From positions 1 through 64,000 of IMG/VR virus record IMGVR_UViG_3300005856_000023: 64,000 nt of DNA; one strand, written 5' to 3'. A program made the translations under genes and the position numbers. The stretch is from a virus. This document shows positions 36,009-44,783 of the stretch, one piece after another; position 1 is the stretch's first letter; each line of letters begins with the position of its first letter. The notes beneath the pieces were generated by a model. The model made no database searches and had not been told where the DNA came from. It was given only the letters and a program-made list of their open reading frames with translations.

Positions 36009-37745
36009 TTACCTTTGAACGATAAGTCTACCTACTACATTAGGATAGATTACAGATGCTCCGAATCTATGAACAGCAGTCATTGCTTGACCAAGAGTAT
36101 TTGCAGGATAAGGTATCATATGGGTTGCATAAGGTGCATATATTGCAGTGGAGAAGAATTCTTGTTTGGATTTGAGTACAAGCAAGTTCCTACCAACAGG
36201 AAGTATAGGTGTAGGTAATACCTTTATCCACTCTTCAGATCCATCTTTGCTTCTGGTGTATATCTTGAATGGGTCTGCTTTCGTTACAGGATCGGATACC
36301 CACTTACCTATGTTAACAAGTAGTGAAGCATCTTCAACATTCATCACAAGTATGGGTTCTACTTCGGGAACAGGTGTATTCCTGAGTATCTTACCAAGCA
36401 GGTTAGATATTGCATAAGGGAAATGAGTCATAACGTACATGCCTGGTCCCCAACTGTAATCAGCAAGAGCATCAGCGGTCATATCTACAGATTCTTCTAT
36501 GTTATGAACAAGTGATGCATTATACAAGTTCATTAGAAGGAATGCATCAGTGTTAAGTGCAATTATAGAAGATAGTATGCTGCTTACTTCGCCGAGTATA
36601 TCGAGATTGAAGAGAACTTGAGCATCAAAAGCCATTTCAGGAGATACAAGTATTGTGCTTTCAAGTCTATTCTCCGCAAGAGTTTGTCTTGCAAGTTCAA
36701 GTCTGAGCTTCCTAGCAGGATCTCTCGATTCATAGGCTACTCTTGCATATACCTCTATACCTTGAATTGCAGGAGCAGTTCCACCAGTTGCTATAACAGT
36801 TATAGTGAAATCACCAGATTTGAAGTCTACTCTACCAGTTACATTAACAGTGTAGGTATTGGCACCAATGGTTGCAGTTCCAGCTCCGGTTATAGCACCA
36901 GACGATTCAATATTGGAAGATACATTTATTGTTCCAGATGTCGTATCATCAGTTATACGAACAGCTATTACTCTAAAATCAGGTGTTACCCTAAGCTTAT
37001 TGTCAGGAGCAACAGTCGCAGGAGGCAACAAGTTAGCCTCACGTAGAATGTTATACACATTACCTCTTATTATCTCTTCTGCAGCAGGAGTTGTAGCGGG
37101 AACAAATACACCCTGCCCAGGAGCTGTTCCGTAATAGCCGAGAGAATCTCCACTGAGAAGTCTACCAGTTGTCATGTCTACTGATAGATAGGATGAGAAT
37201 GGATAAGGATTTGTAGAGTTAGTTAATTCCTCATAAAACCTGAAGAAGTAAACATACGAACCTGGAGCAGACATATTCCTGACATCATATACTTGCGTTG
37301 CAACAAGTCTTGGATACATAAACCTTATCAGAGGAGCCAAATACATAAAGTATGGTATCACATTAGCAGATGTATTTTCTGTAGCTATAGCCCTAAGACT
37401 ATTTTCATACAAAGTTTTAATGGCTTTGGATAGTGAATATACTTCTGCCTCTGATAGATTACCTTGTTCTGCAACTATATCGGTTACTATTGCATTGGAT
37501 ATTAAATCAATTACAGTCCTATCACCTTGTAAAGCTCTTTTTGCTAGTTCTGATATTTTATCTACAAATTCTGATGGATTTTTAGATGCATTAACCTTAG
37601 TTATATCCGAATAAAATTCTTTCACTATTTTCTTGGCATCTTCAGCATTCTTATTTGCCATTTCCATTGCTAGACTGTAAATTCTTTTTGTAGATATAAT
37701 TGAGTCAGATGGGTAAAATCTTGATAGTCTTACGTCTTTATCCAT
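36009..37745 (-). CDS. major capsid protein (HK97 fold, T4 gp23-like)
   Basis: The conserved core is clear: IPYFMYLAPLIRFMYPRLVA followed by VYDVRNMSAPGSYVYFFRFY corresponds to the gp23-type pL..IRR.FP.L.A...V..QPM.GP.G..F. Downstream, RDPARKLRLELARQTLAENR and LDILGEVSSILSSIIALN match the spine-helix region. Residues about 235-330 form a Ser/Thr/Gly-rich beta insertion (Ig-like) in the position where T4-type capsid proteins carry an extra domain. The first ~115 residues are helical and may be a removable delta domain. 578 aa. Class 2 start (TTAGC, 11 nt, ATG), directly after a terminator hairpin of the preceding gene. Confidence 0.88.
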   Translation of the reverse strand: MDKDVRLSRFYPSDSIISTKRIYSLAMEMANKNAEDAKKIVKEFYSDITKVNASKNPSEFVDKISELAKRALQGDRTVIDLISNAIVTDIVAEQGNLSEAEVYSLSKAIKTLYENSLRAIATENTSANVIPYFMYLAPLIRFMYPRLVATQVYDVRNMSAPGSYVYFFRFYEELTNSTNPYPFSSYLSVDMTTGRLLSGDSLGYYGTAPGQGVFVPATTPAAEEIIRGNVYNILREANLLPPATVAPDNKLRVTPDFRVIAVRITDDTTSGTINVSSNIESSGAITGAGTATIGANTYTVNVTGRVDFKSGDFTITVIATGGTAPAIQGIEVYARVAYESRDPARKLRLELARQTLAENRLESTILVSPEMAFDAQVLFNLDILGEVSSILSSIIALNTDAFLLMNLYNASLVHNIEESVDMTADALADYSWGPGMYVMTHFPYAISNLLGKILRNTPVPEVEPILVMNVEDASLLVNIGKWVSDPVTKADPFKIYTRSKDGSEEWIKVLPTPILPVGRNLLVLKSKQEFFSTAIYAPYATHMIPYPANTLGQAMTAVHRFGASVIYPNVVGRLIVQR

Positions 37746-37761
37746 AACGTTCTTCTGCTAA

Positions 37762-37783
37762 AAAGTTGTGAGTAAACAACTTT
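37762..37783 (-). terminator. intrinsic terminator of the RNA polymerase beta N-half gene
   Basis: On the minus strand AAAGTTGT, a 6-nt loop and ACAACTTT form a perfect 8-bp stem whose T-rich end runs into the AGC of the capsid gene's class 2 signal. It would end the transcript of the upstream beta gene and isolate capsid expression. The ~80 nt to its right, up to the beta stop, are AT-rich without a gene. Confidence 0.6.
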
Positions 37784-37867
37784 AAATATTAATGCAAAAA
37801 ATTTTTTACAAGTATGCTAAAGATAATACTATAAGAAAACAAACATTTTATTATTGAATGCTATCAT

Positions 37868-39190
37868 TTAGTCGATATTATTCTCAAATTGCCAAACAAG
37901 ATAGTTAACCGATCCAACCTTCTTTGATTCTGGTGTTACAATAGGGTCCAAGTATCCCAACATATCTGTTACAAGTCTTATTTTGTGACTTAATCTCTTC
38001 ATTGCAAATTTATGAGCATATGTAGCCTTTAACTGTAACATAACTTCTGATATAGGATTATGTATTTTATCCTCTACATATTCAACTTGCATTATCTTAT
38101 ACAAAATGGATAGAGATGTTGAATGCTTTCTGGGCAATTTTCGTGTTCTAATTCTCTCATACAACAAATGCATTAGTTGTCTAACCAATGGATGCAATAA
38201 GAATGTTTTGAATCTTACTGTTTTGCTTTTTAGTGAGCTATACAAACCACAATTCTTTATATAATTGTAGAAGTCATTGCTTGGAACAAATGTAAATAGA
38301 AAGTAATAGGGATCTTTAAACTCCTGTCTAACCAATGGATCAAATATAGCACTTATCTCTCCATATAATAATGTCATTATCTCAAAAGAATGTTTGCCCA
38401 TAAGTCTTTCTAATAACCTACTCCCACCATAGTCCTTGAATGATTTTGCAAATCTTCTCCTATAATTGCTTTCATATGTTACATCTACAATTAATTGTTT
38501 ATTGACTGATGTATCTGTATACACAATAGATGTTTCCGTTTCTTGTATTGTTATGTATTTAACTTTCTTTCCTTTTGTTACAGTAGTTACTTTGTTTGAT
38601 TGATTATTACCTAACTCTTGCATATCAACTTGAAAGCCAGTTTGTTGTAAAACCATATACAACAAATCTAACAAGGATAAATTACTTTCCAATAAACTTT
38701 CATCATTCTTGAGCAAATACAATATCAAAAAGTTCAATACAGGTAATGTTTTATGTTTTGATTCATATAAGATTGGTTTTGTTTCATCTAAAATATTTTT
38801 AAACACTACTTTCCTATACAGATTAGATAATTTTGCATCCATACTCTCTGTTCCAAATCTATCCAAGAACTTATCTGCGATTGAGTAAATAAATACATAT
38901 CGTTGTCCATTAACTATTATGTAGTTTCCAATAAACCTAGGAATGAATGTTTTGTAATTACAAATTGCTCCATCCTTTTTATCCTTCAAACTATATTTGA
39001 TAGTGTAAACAGATATTAATCCGTCTGTTGACATGAGATCTTCTTCCTCAATTTGTAAATCAATTAATTCAGCATCAATCAGATCACAAAACCAAATTAT
39101 GGTATTTTTAACATCTTCTGTAATATTGTTTAATACTTGTTTGCGATATGAAATGGGTTTGCTGTCTATGTTTAGGTTTATGAAATACAT
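37868..39190 (-). CDS. multisubunit RNA polymerase beta, N-terminal half
   Basis: Two beta landmarks identify it: TFIPRFIGNYIIVNGQRYVF at about 82-101 (cf. P.M...GTFIINGAERV) and, at the very end, MLGYLDPIVTPESKKVGSVN (about 410-430; cf. CPIETPEGPNIGLI). Between them lie lobe-like helices and a basic region (YESNYRRRFAKSF, KHSTSLS). It ends just after the TPES motif, exactly where the separate C-half at 21644 takes over, so the split is at a natural domain border. 440 aa from the class 1 ATG at 39190 (a TTG-like start 27 nt upstream is not used). Together the halves rebuild a compact beta subunit. Confidence 0.85.
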   Translation of the reverse strand: MYFINLNIDSKPISYRKQVLNNITEDVKNTIIWFCDLIDAELIDLQIEEEDLMSTDGLISVYTIKYSLKDKKDGAICNYKTFIPRFIGNYIIVNGQRYVFIYSIADKFLDRFGTESMDAKLSNLYRKVVFKNILDETKPILYESKHKTLPVLNFLILYLLKNDESLLESNLSLLDLLYMVLQQTGFQVDMQELGNNQSNKVTTVTKGKKVKYITIQETETSIVYTDTSVNKQLIVDVTYESNYRRRFAKSFKDYGGSRLLERLMGKHSFEIMTLLYGEISAIFDPLVRQEFKDPYYFLFTFVPSNDFYNYIKNCGLYSSLKSKTVRFKTFLLHPLVRQLMHLLYERIRTRKLPRKHSTSLSILYKIMQVEYVEDKIHNPISEVMLQLKATYAHKFAMKRLSHKIRLVTDMLGYLDPIVTPESKKVGSVNYLVWQFENNID

Positions 39191-39238
39191 GATAGTAAAT
39201 TTAGTATGTGTGCTCAAAAAAAATGTTTTATTTTTTTG

Positions 39239-39862
39239 TTATAGTAATATATCATCTGAATCTGATGATACATTAACAGTCACATCGGATAGATCCAAAT
39301 CCAATTCATCTTCTATGGTTGTTTTAGCAGTTTCGGATACTTTCTTTTTAGATGGCACTTCTGTTGTATATTTATTGTATAGTTCCCAGAATCTTGTGGC
39401 ATCTCTTTCAATTCTTTTTAATGTGGCACCTTTTCTCATTAGTTCTTCAATTGCATTAATAACCCTATCAATCTCCTCTTTGACATTTTCCAATACTTCA
39501 TCATTTATCTCATTATCCATTTTTGTTCCAATTTCTCTTAGATATAATGTATGATTATCTTTTATCACTGCTATGTATGGAGATGTTTTTAATCCTGTAG
39601 CTGATGTCAATCTGTTTGAATAAATCAATGCTACTGTATATCCATTCATATCATACAATTTGGTTCCTAACAGCAAATTCTCTCTTTTCTTAATCACAAT
39701 TACATGATCTTTGGATATTGGCTCAACTATTTTGAATTTTTTATCCACTGGAAATCCGACTAAATTGCTACCTACTGTTGTACAATAATATGTTTGTTCA
39801 TCATACTTAATAGGTTTGAATATGCTTGATAATTTTTCTACAGAGATAACTCTGATCTTCAT
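39239..39862 (-). CDS. unknown protein with acidic C-terminus (207 aa)
   Basis: Class 1 start (TTTACA, 6 nt, CTAAATTT, 6 nt). N-terminal ~110 residues are beta-rich (possibly a small barrel), followed by a helical stretch at 115-150 (NDEVLENVKEEIDRVINAIE) and an acidic tail with DELDLDLSDV and SSDSDD. The DELDLDL stretch recalls the C-termini of the RecA-like protein and DnaB helicase. Unknown; its place beside the RNA polymerase beta gene makes a transcription or replication accessory plausible. Confidence 0.55.
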   Translation of the reverse strand: MKIRVISVEKLSSIFKPIKYDEQTYYCTTVGSNLVGFPVDKKFKIVEPISKDHVIVIKKRENLLLGTKLYDMNGYTVALIYSNRLTSATGLKTSPYIAVIKDNHTLYLREIGTKMDNEINDEVLENVKEEIDRVINAIEELMRKGATLKRIERDATRFWELYNKYTTEVPSKKKVSETAKTTIEDELDLDLSDVTVNVSSDSDDILL

Positions 39863-39892
39863 GTCTATAAATTTAGACAAGTTGTAAAAAAC

Positions 39893-41044
39893 TCAAAACC
39901 AATCGATTTCATTTGAAGTATCTTTAACTGGAGATCTACCCAAATACATAAACAAATACAAAACTAAATGCTTTGCTATGTTTGAATACGTTTGCAATGA
40001 ATACTTACTTAGTATATCCTCTCTAATCTTAGGTATTGATATTGTTACATTATATAGTTTATTTATCTGATTCATATTGGTAGCATCCAATGGAAATCCG
40101 ACTACACTTATGATTTTATTTACAATCAATTTTAATTCATCATAACTCAATTTTTGTAATTGTTGAATGTATTGTTTGAATGTTTGTTTTGATATTTTGT
40201 TTCCGAGCATCTCGATTATAGTATCAACTAAATCATCTATTGGTTCAGGTTCCATTTTGAAGTTAATTATTGCATCATGATAATACCTACTGTAATCCCG
40301 TTCAGCAATCTCATCTTTAGTAATTTTCTTCTCTTTTGCTATATGTATTAGATTGTTTTTCAATCTGTTAGCATAGTTATTAACTCTTGCCCGCAAATAA
40401 CCCGTCCATACATTATGTATTTTTTTGGGTTCTCTATCAACTAATATTAATTGAGCCTTTCTTTCTGCAATTGACTCTAATAATCCTGATATGGATGAGA
40501 AATTGCTTGGATGTAATAAGTTAGATCTGGGTAATAATCTTCTGGCTTGTTCAAGATCATGCTTGTTAACTATTACAACAGACTTAGTTACTTGAACTAT
40601 AAACATGATAGCAGAAAACATAAAATAAAGATTACGAAGTATAGCTAGCTTATCTATAACTGGAATGTTATCACAATCTACTAACGCAACAACATCAGCA
40701 TGTAAGACAATAGCCGCAAGATGCCATCTGTTCATATAGTAAATTGAATTAGATAAATTTGGGTCAAGGGTTTTATGAAGTTTGAATACTAATTCCCTTA
40801 GTTCTTTTTGAACTATGCTAGTATTCGTATGCATCTTATCAAATAGTAGAGGACGAAATTTTTCTACACTGATAACATTTAAGTTGTCAACGTATGGTCT
40901 TATTTGAGTTGTAATTCTATCGGTTGTACGATACAGAGTTAGCATATAATCTTCAAAATTTTGAAAACCAAAATAGCGCACAATATGCCCAATTAGTTCT
41001 TTTTGTTGATTATTTAACCAGTGAACATATTTACAGTTCGCCAT
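39893..41044 (-). CDS. unknown helical protein (383 aa)
   Basis: The signal reads GTAGCTAAATTTAGCTATTATG, combining a class 1 CTAAATTT (7 nt spacing) with AGC boxes, so its class is uncertain. Almost entirely helical, Leu/Ile/Asn-rich with a basic middle (LRARVNNYANRLKNNL). I looked for the missing beta-prime C-terminal motifs and found none. Three genes in a row (this, the 207-aa gene and beta N-half) point left, each with its own signal. Confidence 0.6.
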   Translation of the reverse strand: MANCKYVHWLNNQQKELIGHIVRYFGFQNFEDYMLTLYRTTDRITTQIRPYVDNLNVISVEKFRPLLFDKMHTNTSIVQKELRELVFKLHKTLDPNLSNSIYYMNRWHLAAIVLHADVVALVDCDNIPVIDKLAILRNLYFMFSAIMFIVQVTKSVVIVNKHDLEQARRLLPRSNLLHPSNFSSISGLLESIAERKAQLILVDREPKKIHNVWTGYLRARVNNYANRLKNNLIHIAKEKKITKDEIAERDYSRYYHDAIINFKMEPEPIDDLVDTIIEMLGNKISKQTFKQYIQQLQKLSYDELKLIVNKIISVVGFPLDATNMNQINKLYNVTISIPKIREDILSKYSLQTYSNIAKHLVLYLFMYLGRSPVKDTSNEIDWF

Positions 41045-41091
41045 AATAGCTAAATTTAGCTACGTTGTGCATTACTAATACGTAAACAGTT

Positions 41092-41177
41092 GTGAACTAC
41101 TCTATCTTGTAGAAGATGGAGCTTCCTACTTCACAGGAGCTATACGCTCCCTCCCTATAGAGAATGGAGACTTCTTA
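41092..41177 (+). repeat. IS200/IS605-like end, copy 2 (long form with extra hairpins)
   Basis: Begins GTGAACTACTCTATCTT and ends GGAGACTTCTTA, sharing both flanks with the element at 2098-2143 but with about 40 extra bp containing GGAGCTATACGCTCC, a second perfect small stem. It lies between the divergent 383-aa gene and the tail sheath, just before the latter's class 2 signal, so it could also act as a structured leader or terminator. No transposase gene. Confidence 0.4.
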
Positions 41178-41207
41178 CCTGATTTTTTTAAAAGCACATA
41201 ATGAAAT

Positions 41208-42947
41208 ATGTTTATTCCAAATCAACTTGCACCTGGTGTTTACATCAATGTTGTATTTGCGCCTGAACCATTAATTGGATTACCTGAAAAATACAATGCA
41301 TTATTCTTTATTGTAGCAGAGAAAGGACCTGCAAATAAACCAGTGTACATAACATCAGCTCAAAGATTTCTTGATACTTTTGGTCAGCCAGATCCGAAAT
41401 TCCCATTAACATCACTTTACGCATATGAATATGTTAGGAATGGAGGACCAGCATATGTGGTTAGATTACTTCCGAGAAATGCTACAAAAGCTAATGCTAC
41501 CTTAGCTCTTGTTCCTGACCCAGTTGATGCAAATACCTATGTATGGGCATATGGGTATGTAGATTACTCTACTAATACATTTATTGGTCGCGATGAAATT
41601 AATAATAGAAGTATATCACTACCTGTATCTGCAACTTATGCTCCACCAGAACCTAACAAAGCAGTTATAATTGCACAGTTTGGTGAATACGGTATGTATT
41701 ATAACACCTATAGATTGAGATTTTTATTACCGTTACTTAGAACAAACAAAACATTTAATGTAGTTATAGAAAGAGTTGTAGGAACACAAACTGAAAATGT
41801 TGCGGTATTCAATGGTGTTACTTTTGAACCAAATGTAAATGAATTGGGATACCCAACACAAATTAATCATAGTCTTTACACATTTAACCAACCAGCATTT
41901 GAATACTTAAAGGCTAACTACATAATAAAGTATAAAGATTATGAAACGAATACTGTTACAGATACTAATACAAGACCAATAGATTCTGTTGACATAGTGT
42001 ATTCAACTAATACAATATGGAATTTTGCAGGTGGTTCTGATGGTGGATTAAGAGATCCGCTTACAGGTTCGGTAGATTTCTCATTGTTTGCCGATCTAGT
42101 TGTAGAAGCTGTATATGGTTATACTACATTACTTCCAAACAGAATACAAGGACTTATTGATGATGAAACAATATTCATCAAATACATTGTTGATCCCTGT
42201 GATGAGAGATTTCCCTATGCAAAGAGAAGATTAGTATGGAATGCTTTAGTTGATTTGGCTCAATCCAAGTATATGCTTAATGCTGGTGCTATAGTTCTGA
42301 GTAACATAGCTGATTTGTTTGACTGGTCAGATATAGGACTTTTAGATTCAACCAATCCTCCTATACCTAGACATTATCTACATGCAACTTACTATTCAAA
42401 AATTGAGGATGTTGATGGCAGAATATATCCTCACCTTAGATATGTAGTTCAAAATATTGCTAAATTAAGAGTACAACAACAAAGTATTGAACCACTTGCT
42501 GGTATTATTAATGCTACGATAACAACAGGAGTAGATGTTATACCGAGATTAACAGTTCCTGAGAGATCAAGACTGGTAGAACTTGGAATTAACTTTGCTC
42601 ACAAAGATCCTTTCTATGGTGTATTTACTGATCTTGATAGAACTACATCACTTGCTCTCGGTAAATTTCTGTATGTAATTGAGGACGTTGTTGATATTAA
42701 GAGAGAGCTAGTTAAATTGCTAAGACCGTTTGTACATAAATTAGAAACTTATGATTGGGAGAGCGTCAAAAGTTTAATCATAGACTTCATACTAAAACCA
42801 AGAGTAGCAAGTGGTTTAATAAAGGAATATGAAGTTAACTTGAGATTATCCGAAGAATTAACTAGACAAAATGTACTAGGCATAGATATGAATCTACGAT
42901 ATGCTCGCGAAATAGAACGTATTGCAGTAACAATATATGTGAGATAA
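41208..42947 (+). CDS. contractile tail sheath protein
   Basis: Typical sheath start: LAPGVYINVVF, a Phe/Val strand, then FIVAEKGPANKPVYITS, RFLDTFGQPDP and YAYEYVRNGGPAYVVRLLP (about 55-80). The C-terminal domain shows the sheath end pattern: RSRLVELGINFAHKDPFYGV, LGKFLYVIEDVVDIKRELVKLLRPFVHK and a final strand IERIAVTIYVR that donates to the neighbouring subunit. 579 aa. Class 2 start (AAAGC, 12 nt, ATG). This is the strongest evidence for myovirus morphology. Confidence 0.93.
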   Translation: MFIPNQLAPGVYINVVFAPEPLIGLPEKYNALFFIVAEKGPANKPVYITSAQRFLDTFGQPDPKFPLTSLYAYEYVRNGGPAYVVRLLPRNATKANATLALVPDPVDANTYVWAYGYVDYSTNTFIGRDEINNRSISLPVSATYAPPEPNKAVIIAQFGEYGMYYNTYRLRFLLPLLRTNKTFNVVIERVVGTQTENVAVFNGVTFEPNVNELGYPTQINHSLYTFNQPAFEYLKANYIIKYKDYETNTVTDTNTRPIDSVDIVYSTNTIWNFAGGSDGGLRDPLTGSVDFSLFADLVVEAVYGYTTLLPNRIQGLIDDETIFIKYIVDPCDERFPYAKRRLVWNALVDLAQSKYMLNAGAIVLSNIADLFDWSDIGLLDSTNPPIPRHYLHATYYSKIEDVDGRIYPHLRYVVQNIAKLRVQQQSIEPLAGIINATITTGVDVIPRLTVPERSRLVELGINFAHKDPFYGVFTDLDRTTSLALGKFLYVIEDVVDIKRELVKLLRPFVHKLETYDWESVKSLIIDFILKPRVASGLIKEYEVNLRLSEELTRQNVLGIDMNLRYAREIERIAVTIYVR

Positions 42948-42968
42948 TTTTTTTTACTAACAAAAAAA

Positions 42969-43928
42969 TTAAGATAGATGGATAGTTTGAATTGTTGCAG
43001 GATAAACTTTTATTTTTTGATCTCCAAATGTTGTTAATATGCTTTCAAAGTAAAAGTTTGGAGCTAAGACCTGATTATCATTTTCAACAATCTTTAAAAT
43101 TGGTTTAATAATAGCAATTGGATAAAGTAAAGGTCTATTAACTTTGTTGTTTATAATGATGTCTATAATCAAGTTTTCATCTTCATTATAAAGAAAACCT
43201 GTTATATCAAAAACAGTGTAGGTTACGCCAGAACGATTTATTGTTATTAATTCATTAGTTGATTCAACAGGTAATGTATATCTGTTACGAAGCACATTAA
43301 AATCAGAAATTAGTTTTGCTTTCGATAAATTAATTGCATAACTATAAACTTCAACGTTCAAAAATCTGTTGCTTATCATTCTAGCAAACAATGATGAATT
43401 TTGTTCATAATCTATAACCAAATCTACTATTAAAGCATTTGTTTTTGGTAAACGAAATCTTAAAAAGTTTTGTTGTAATAGGGAATTAGCATAAAATACT
43501 GGAATCGCATCTATATTTAACAATATCCGGTGTGCTAGTATTGGTAAGTAAATATAATCCAAACTACTATTGATATTTAGTTCAGCTAAAGTATGCTCTT
43601 GTGTTGTATTTGTAATTATATCTTGATAAACTATTTTGTAGATTATTTTATTTAGTGTCCAGTTAAAATTATAGACTTGGCTAAAGAGATAAGGTGTATA
43701 ATATTCTGGTGTTGTTACTAACCTAGTATGTTTATCAAAAGTCAAAGTTGTATAAGACCTTAGCAGACTCGTAGGTATTTCCAAAAACAGAAGACGATAA
43801 GAATTTCTGAGTGTATTTATGTCATAGGTATAATCTGTATGTTCTGCGTATAGGTTAAAAGTTGTTGAAATTACATTTGCTTCTATTAGTTTGAGTAAAT
43901 TTTCCAGATGTCTATTAACAACATACAT
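42969..43928 (-). CDS. unknown late protein (319 aa), probably tail-associated
   Basis: Class 2 start (AAAGC, 9 nt, ATG). Beta-rich throughout with many Asn, Tyr and Thr; regular strand pairs suggest a baseplate or fibre-type fold. Converges with the sheath gene. Leads a block of four leftward late genes (42969-47289) that probably encode tail tip or baseplate parts. No family recognised. Confidence 0.55.
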   Translation of the reverse strand: MYVVNRHLENLLKLIEANVISTTFNLYAEHTDYTYDINTLRNSYRLLFLEIPTSLLRSYTTLTFDKHTRLVTTPEYYTPYLFSQVYNFNWTLNKIIYKIVYQDIITNTTQEHTLAELNINSSLDYIYLPILAHRILLNIDAIPVFYANSLLQQNFLRFRLPKTNALIVDLVIDYEQNSSLFARMISNRFLNVEVYSYAINLSKAKLISDFNVLRNRYTLPVESTNELITINRSGVTYTVFDITGFLYNEDENLIIDIIINNKVNRPLLYPIAIIKPILKIVENDNQVLAPNFYFESILTTFGDQKIKVYPATIQTIHLS

Positions 43929-43933
43929 TTGCT

Positions 43934-44767
43934 TTATGCTTTATCATCTATATTGCCAAGCAGAAATTTCTCAAATTCTGTTATACTATCTTGTTTACGT
44001 ACAAGTAAATTAGGTATTGCTAACTTGATATTCTCAAAATACAACTGTCGTATTGGATATAAATATTTTATGGCTTGCTTAAATCTTAGCATTTTAGCAT
44101 ACTTACAATTACTATTCCTATACAACTTAAATACATCATCATTACAAGTTAAAGTTTGAGCAAGCCAAGTCTCGATATAAACACTAGTTATATCCAAACC
44201 TAGTAGTTCTGCTAACTGTTGGATTCTGTCAAAAGCTTTTTGACCATTCAAGCCATTTATCATGTTAAGCCAATCTGCCATTTGCTCTAGTATTGACATT
44301 GCAATATCAGCAGTTAACGTTAGATTTTCCACTCTAGCAAATGGTGTTTGTTCTTCAGGATAATACAACAAAGCCAAATATACATTTTTATCTTTAATCC
44401 TGAGAGTCAAATTATCTGATTCAGTATCTTGAGATTCTGCTTCAGATAACAACCTAGACAAAGGTCTATTTGTTTTTTGTAAATTAGCTTCGTTCAAATA
44501 TACACATACATAATGTATACCAGTAGTGTAATAAACATTACTATATTTTACATCATGTAAATCTATAGTCTCTTCGTTATCTAGCAAATCATATATTTCC
44601 AGAGCAATATCTCTATCCTGTGTAAAATATAACAATGGTATACAATAAAGTTCGTTTTCCTGTTTTAATATATGTGTTGTTTTAAGAATGATATACAAAT
44701 TAGGTAAATTTGTTAGCAATGTTACATTATCGCTGTCTACAGTAATAGGAATTTTATCTTTGCTCAT
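43934..44767 (-). CDS. unknown late protein (277 aa), probably tail-associated
   Basis: Class 2 start (TAGC, 11 nt, ATG). N-terminal 160 residues are beta-rich; the C-terminal ~115 are helical (FARVENLTLTADIAMSILEQ onward). Stop lies 5 nt before the next gene's start. No motif recognised. Confidence 0.55.
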   Translation of the reverse strand: MSKDKIPITVDSDNVTLLTNLPNLYIILKTTHILKQENELYCIPLLYFTQDRDIALEIYDLLDNEETIDLHDVKYSNVYYTTGIHYVCVYLNEANLQKTNRPLSRLLSEAESQDTESDNLTLRIKDKNVYLALLYYPEEQTPFARVENLTLTADIAMSILEQMADWLNMINGLNGQKAFDRIQQLAELLGLDITSVYIETWLAQTLTCNDDVFKLYRNSNCKYAKMLRFKQAIKYLYPIRQLYFENIKLAIPNLLVRKQDSITEFEKFLLGNIDDKA

Positions 44768-44783
44768 TCTAGTTAGGTGCTAT

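Noticed and set aside
36015-37614. Several open frames on the plus strand across the capsid gene
   Set aside because: They are antisense to the strongly supported capsid protein, show low-complexity Ser/Tyr composition and have no class 1, class 2 or Shine-Dalgarno signal.
39893-41044. Candidate for the missing RNA polymerase beta-prime C-terminal part
   Set aside because: Position next to the beta gene was suggestive, but no bridge-helix or trigger-loop motif is present in the 383-aa protein.
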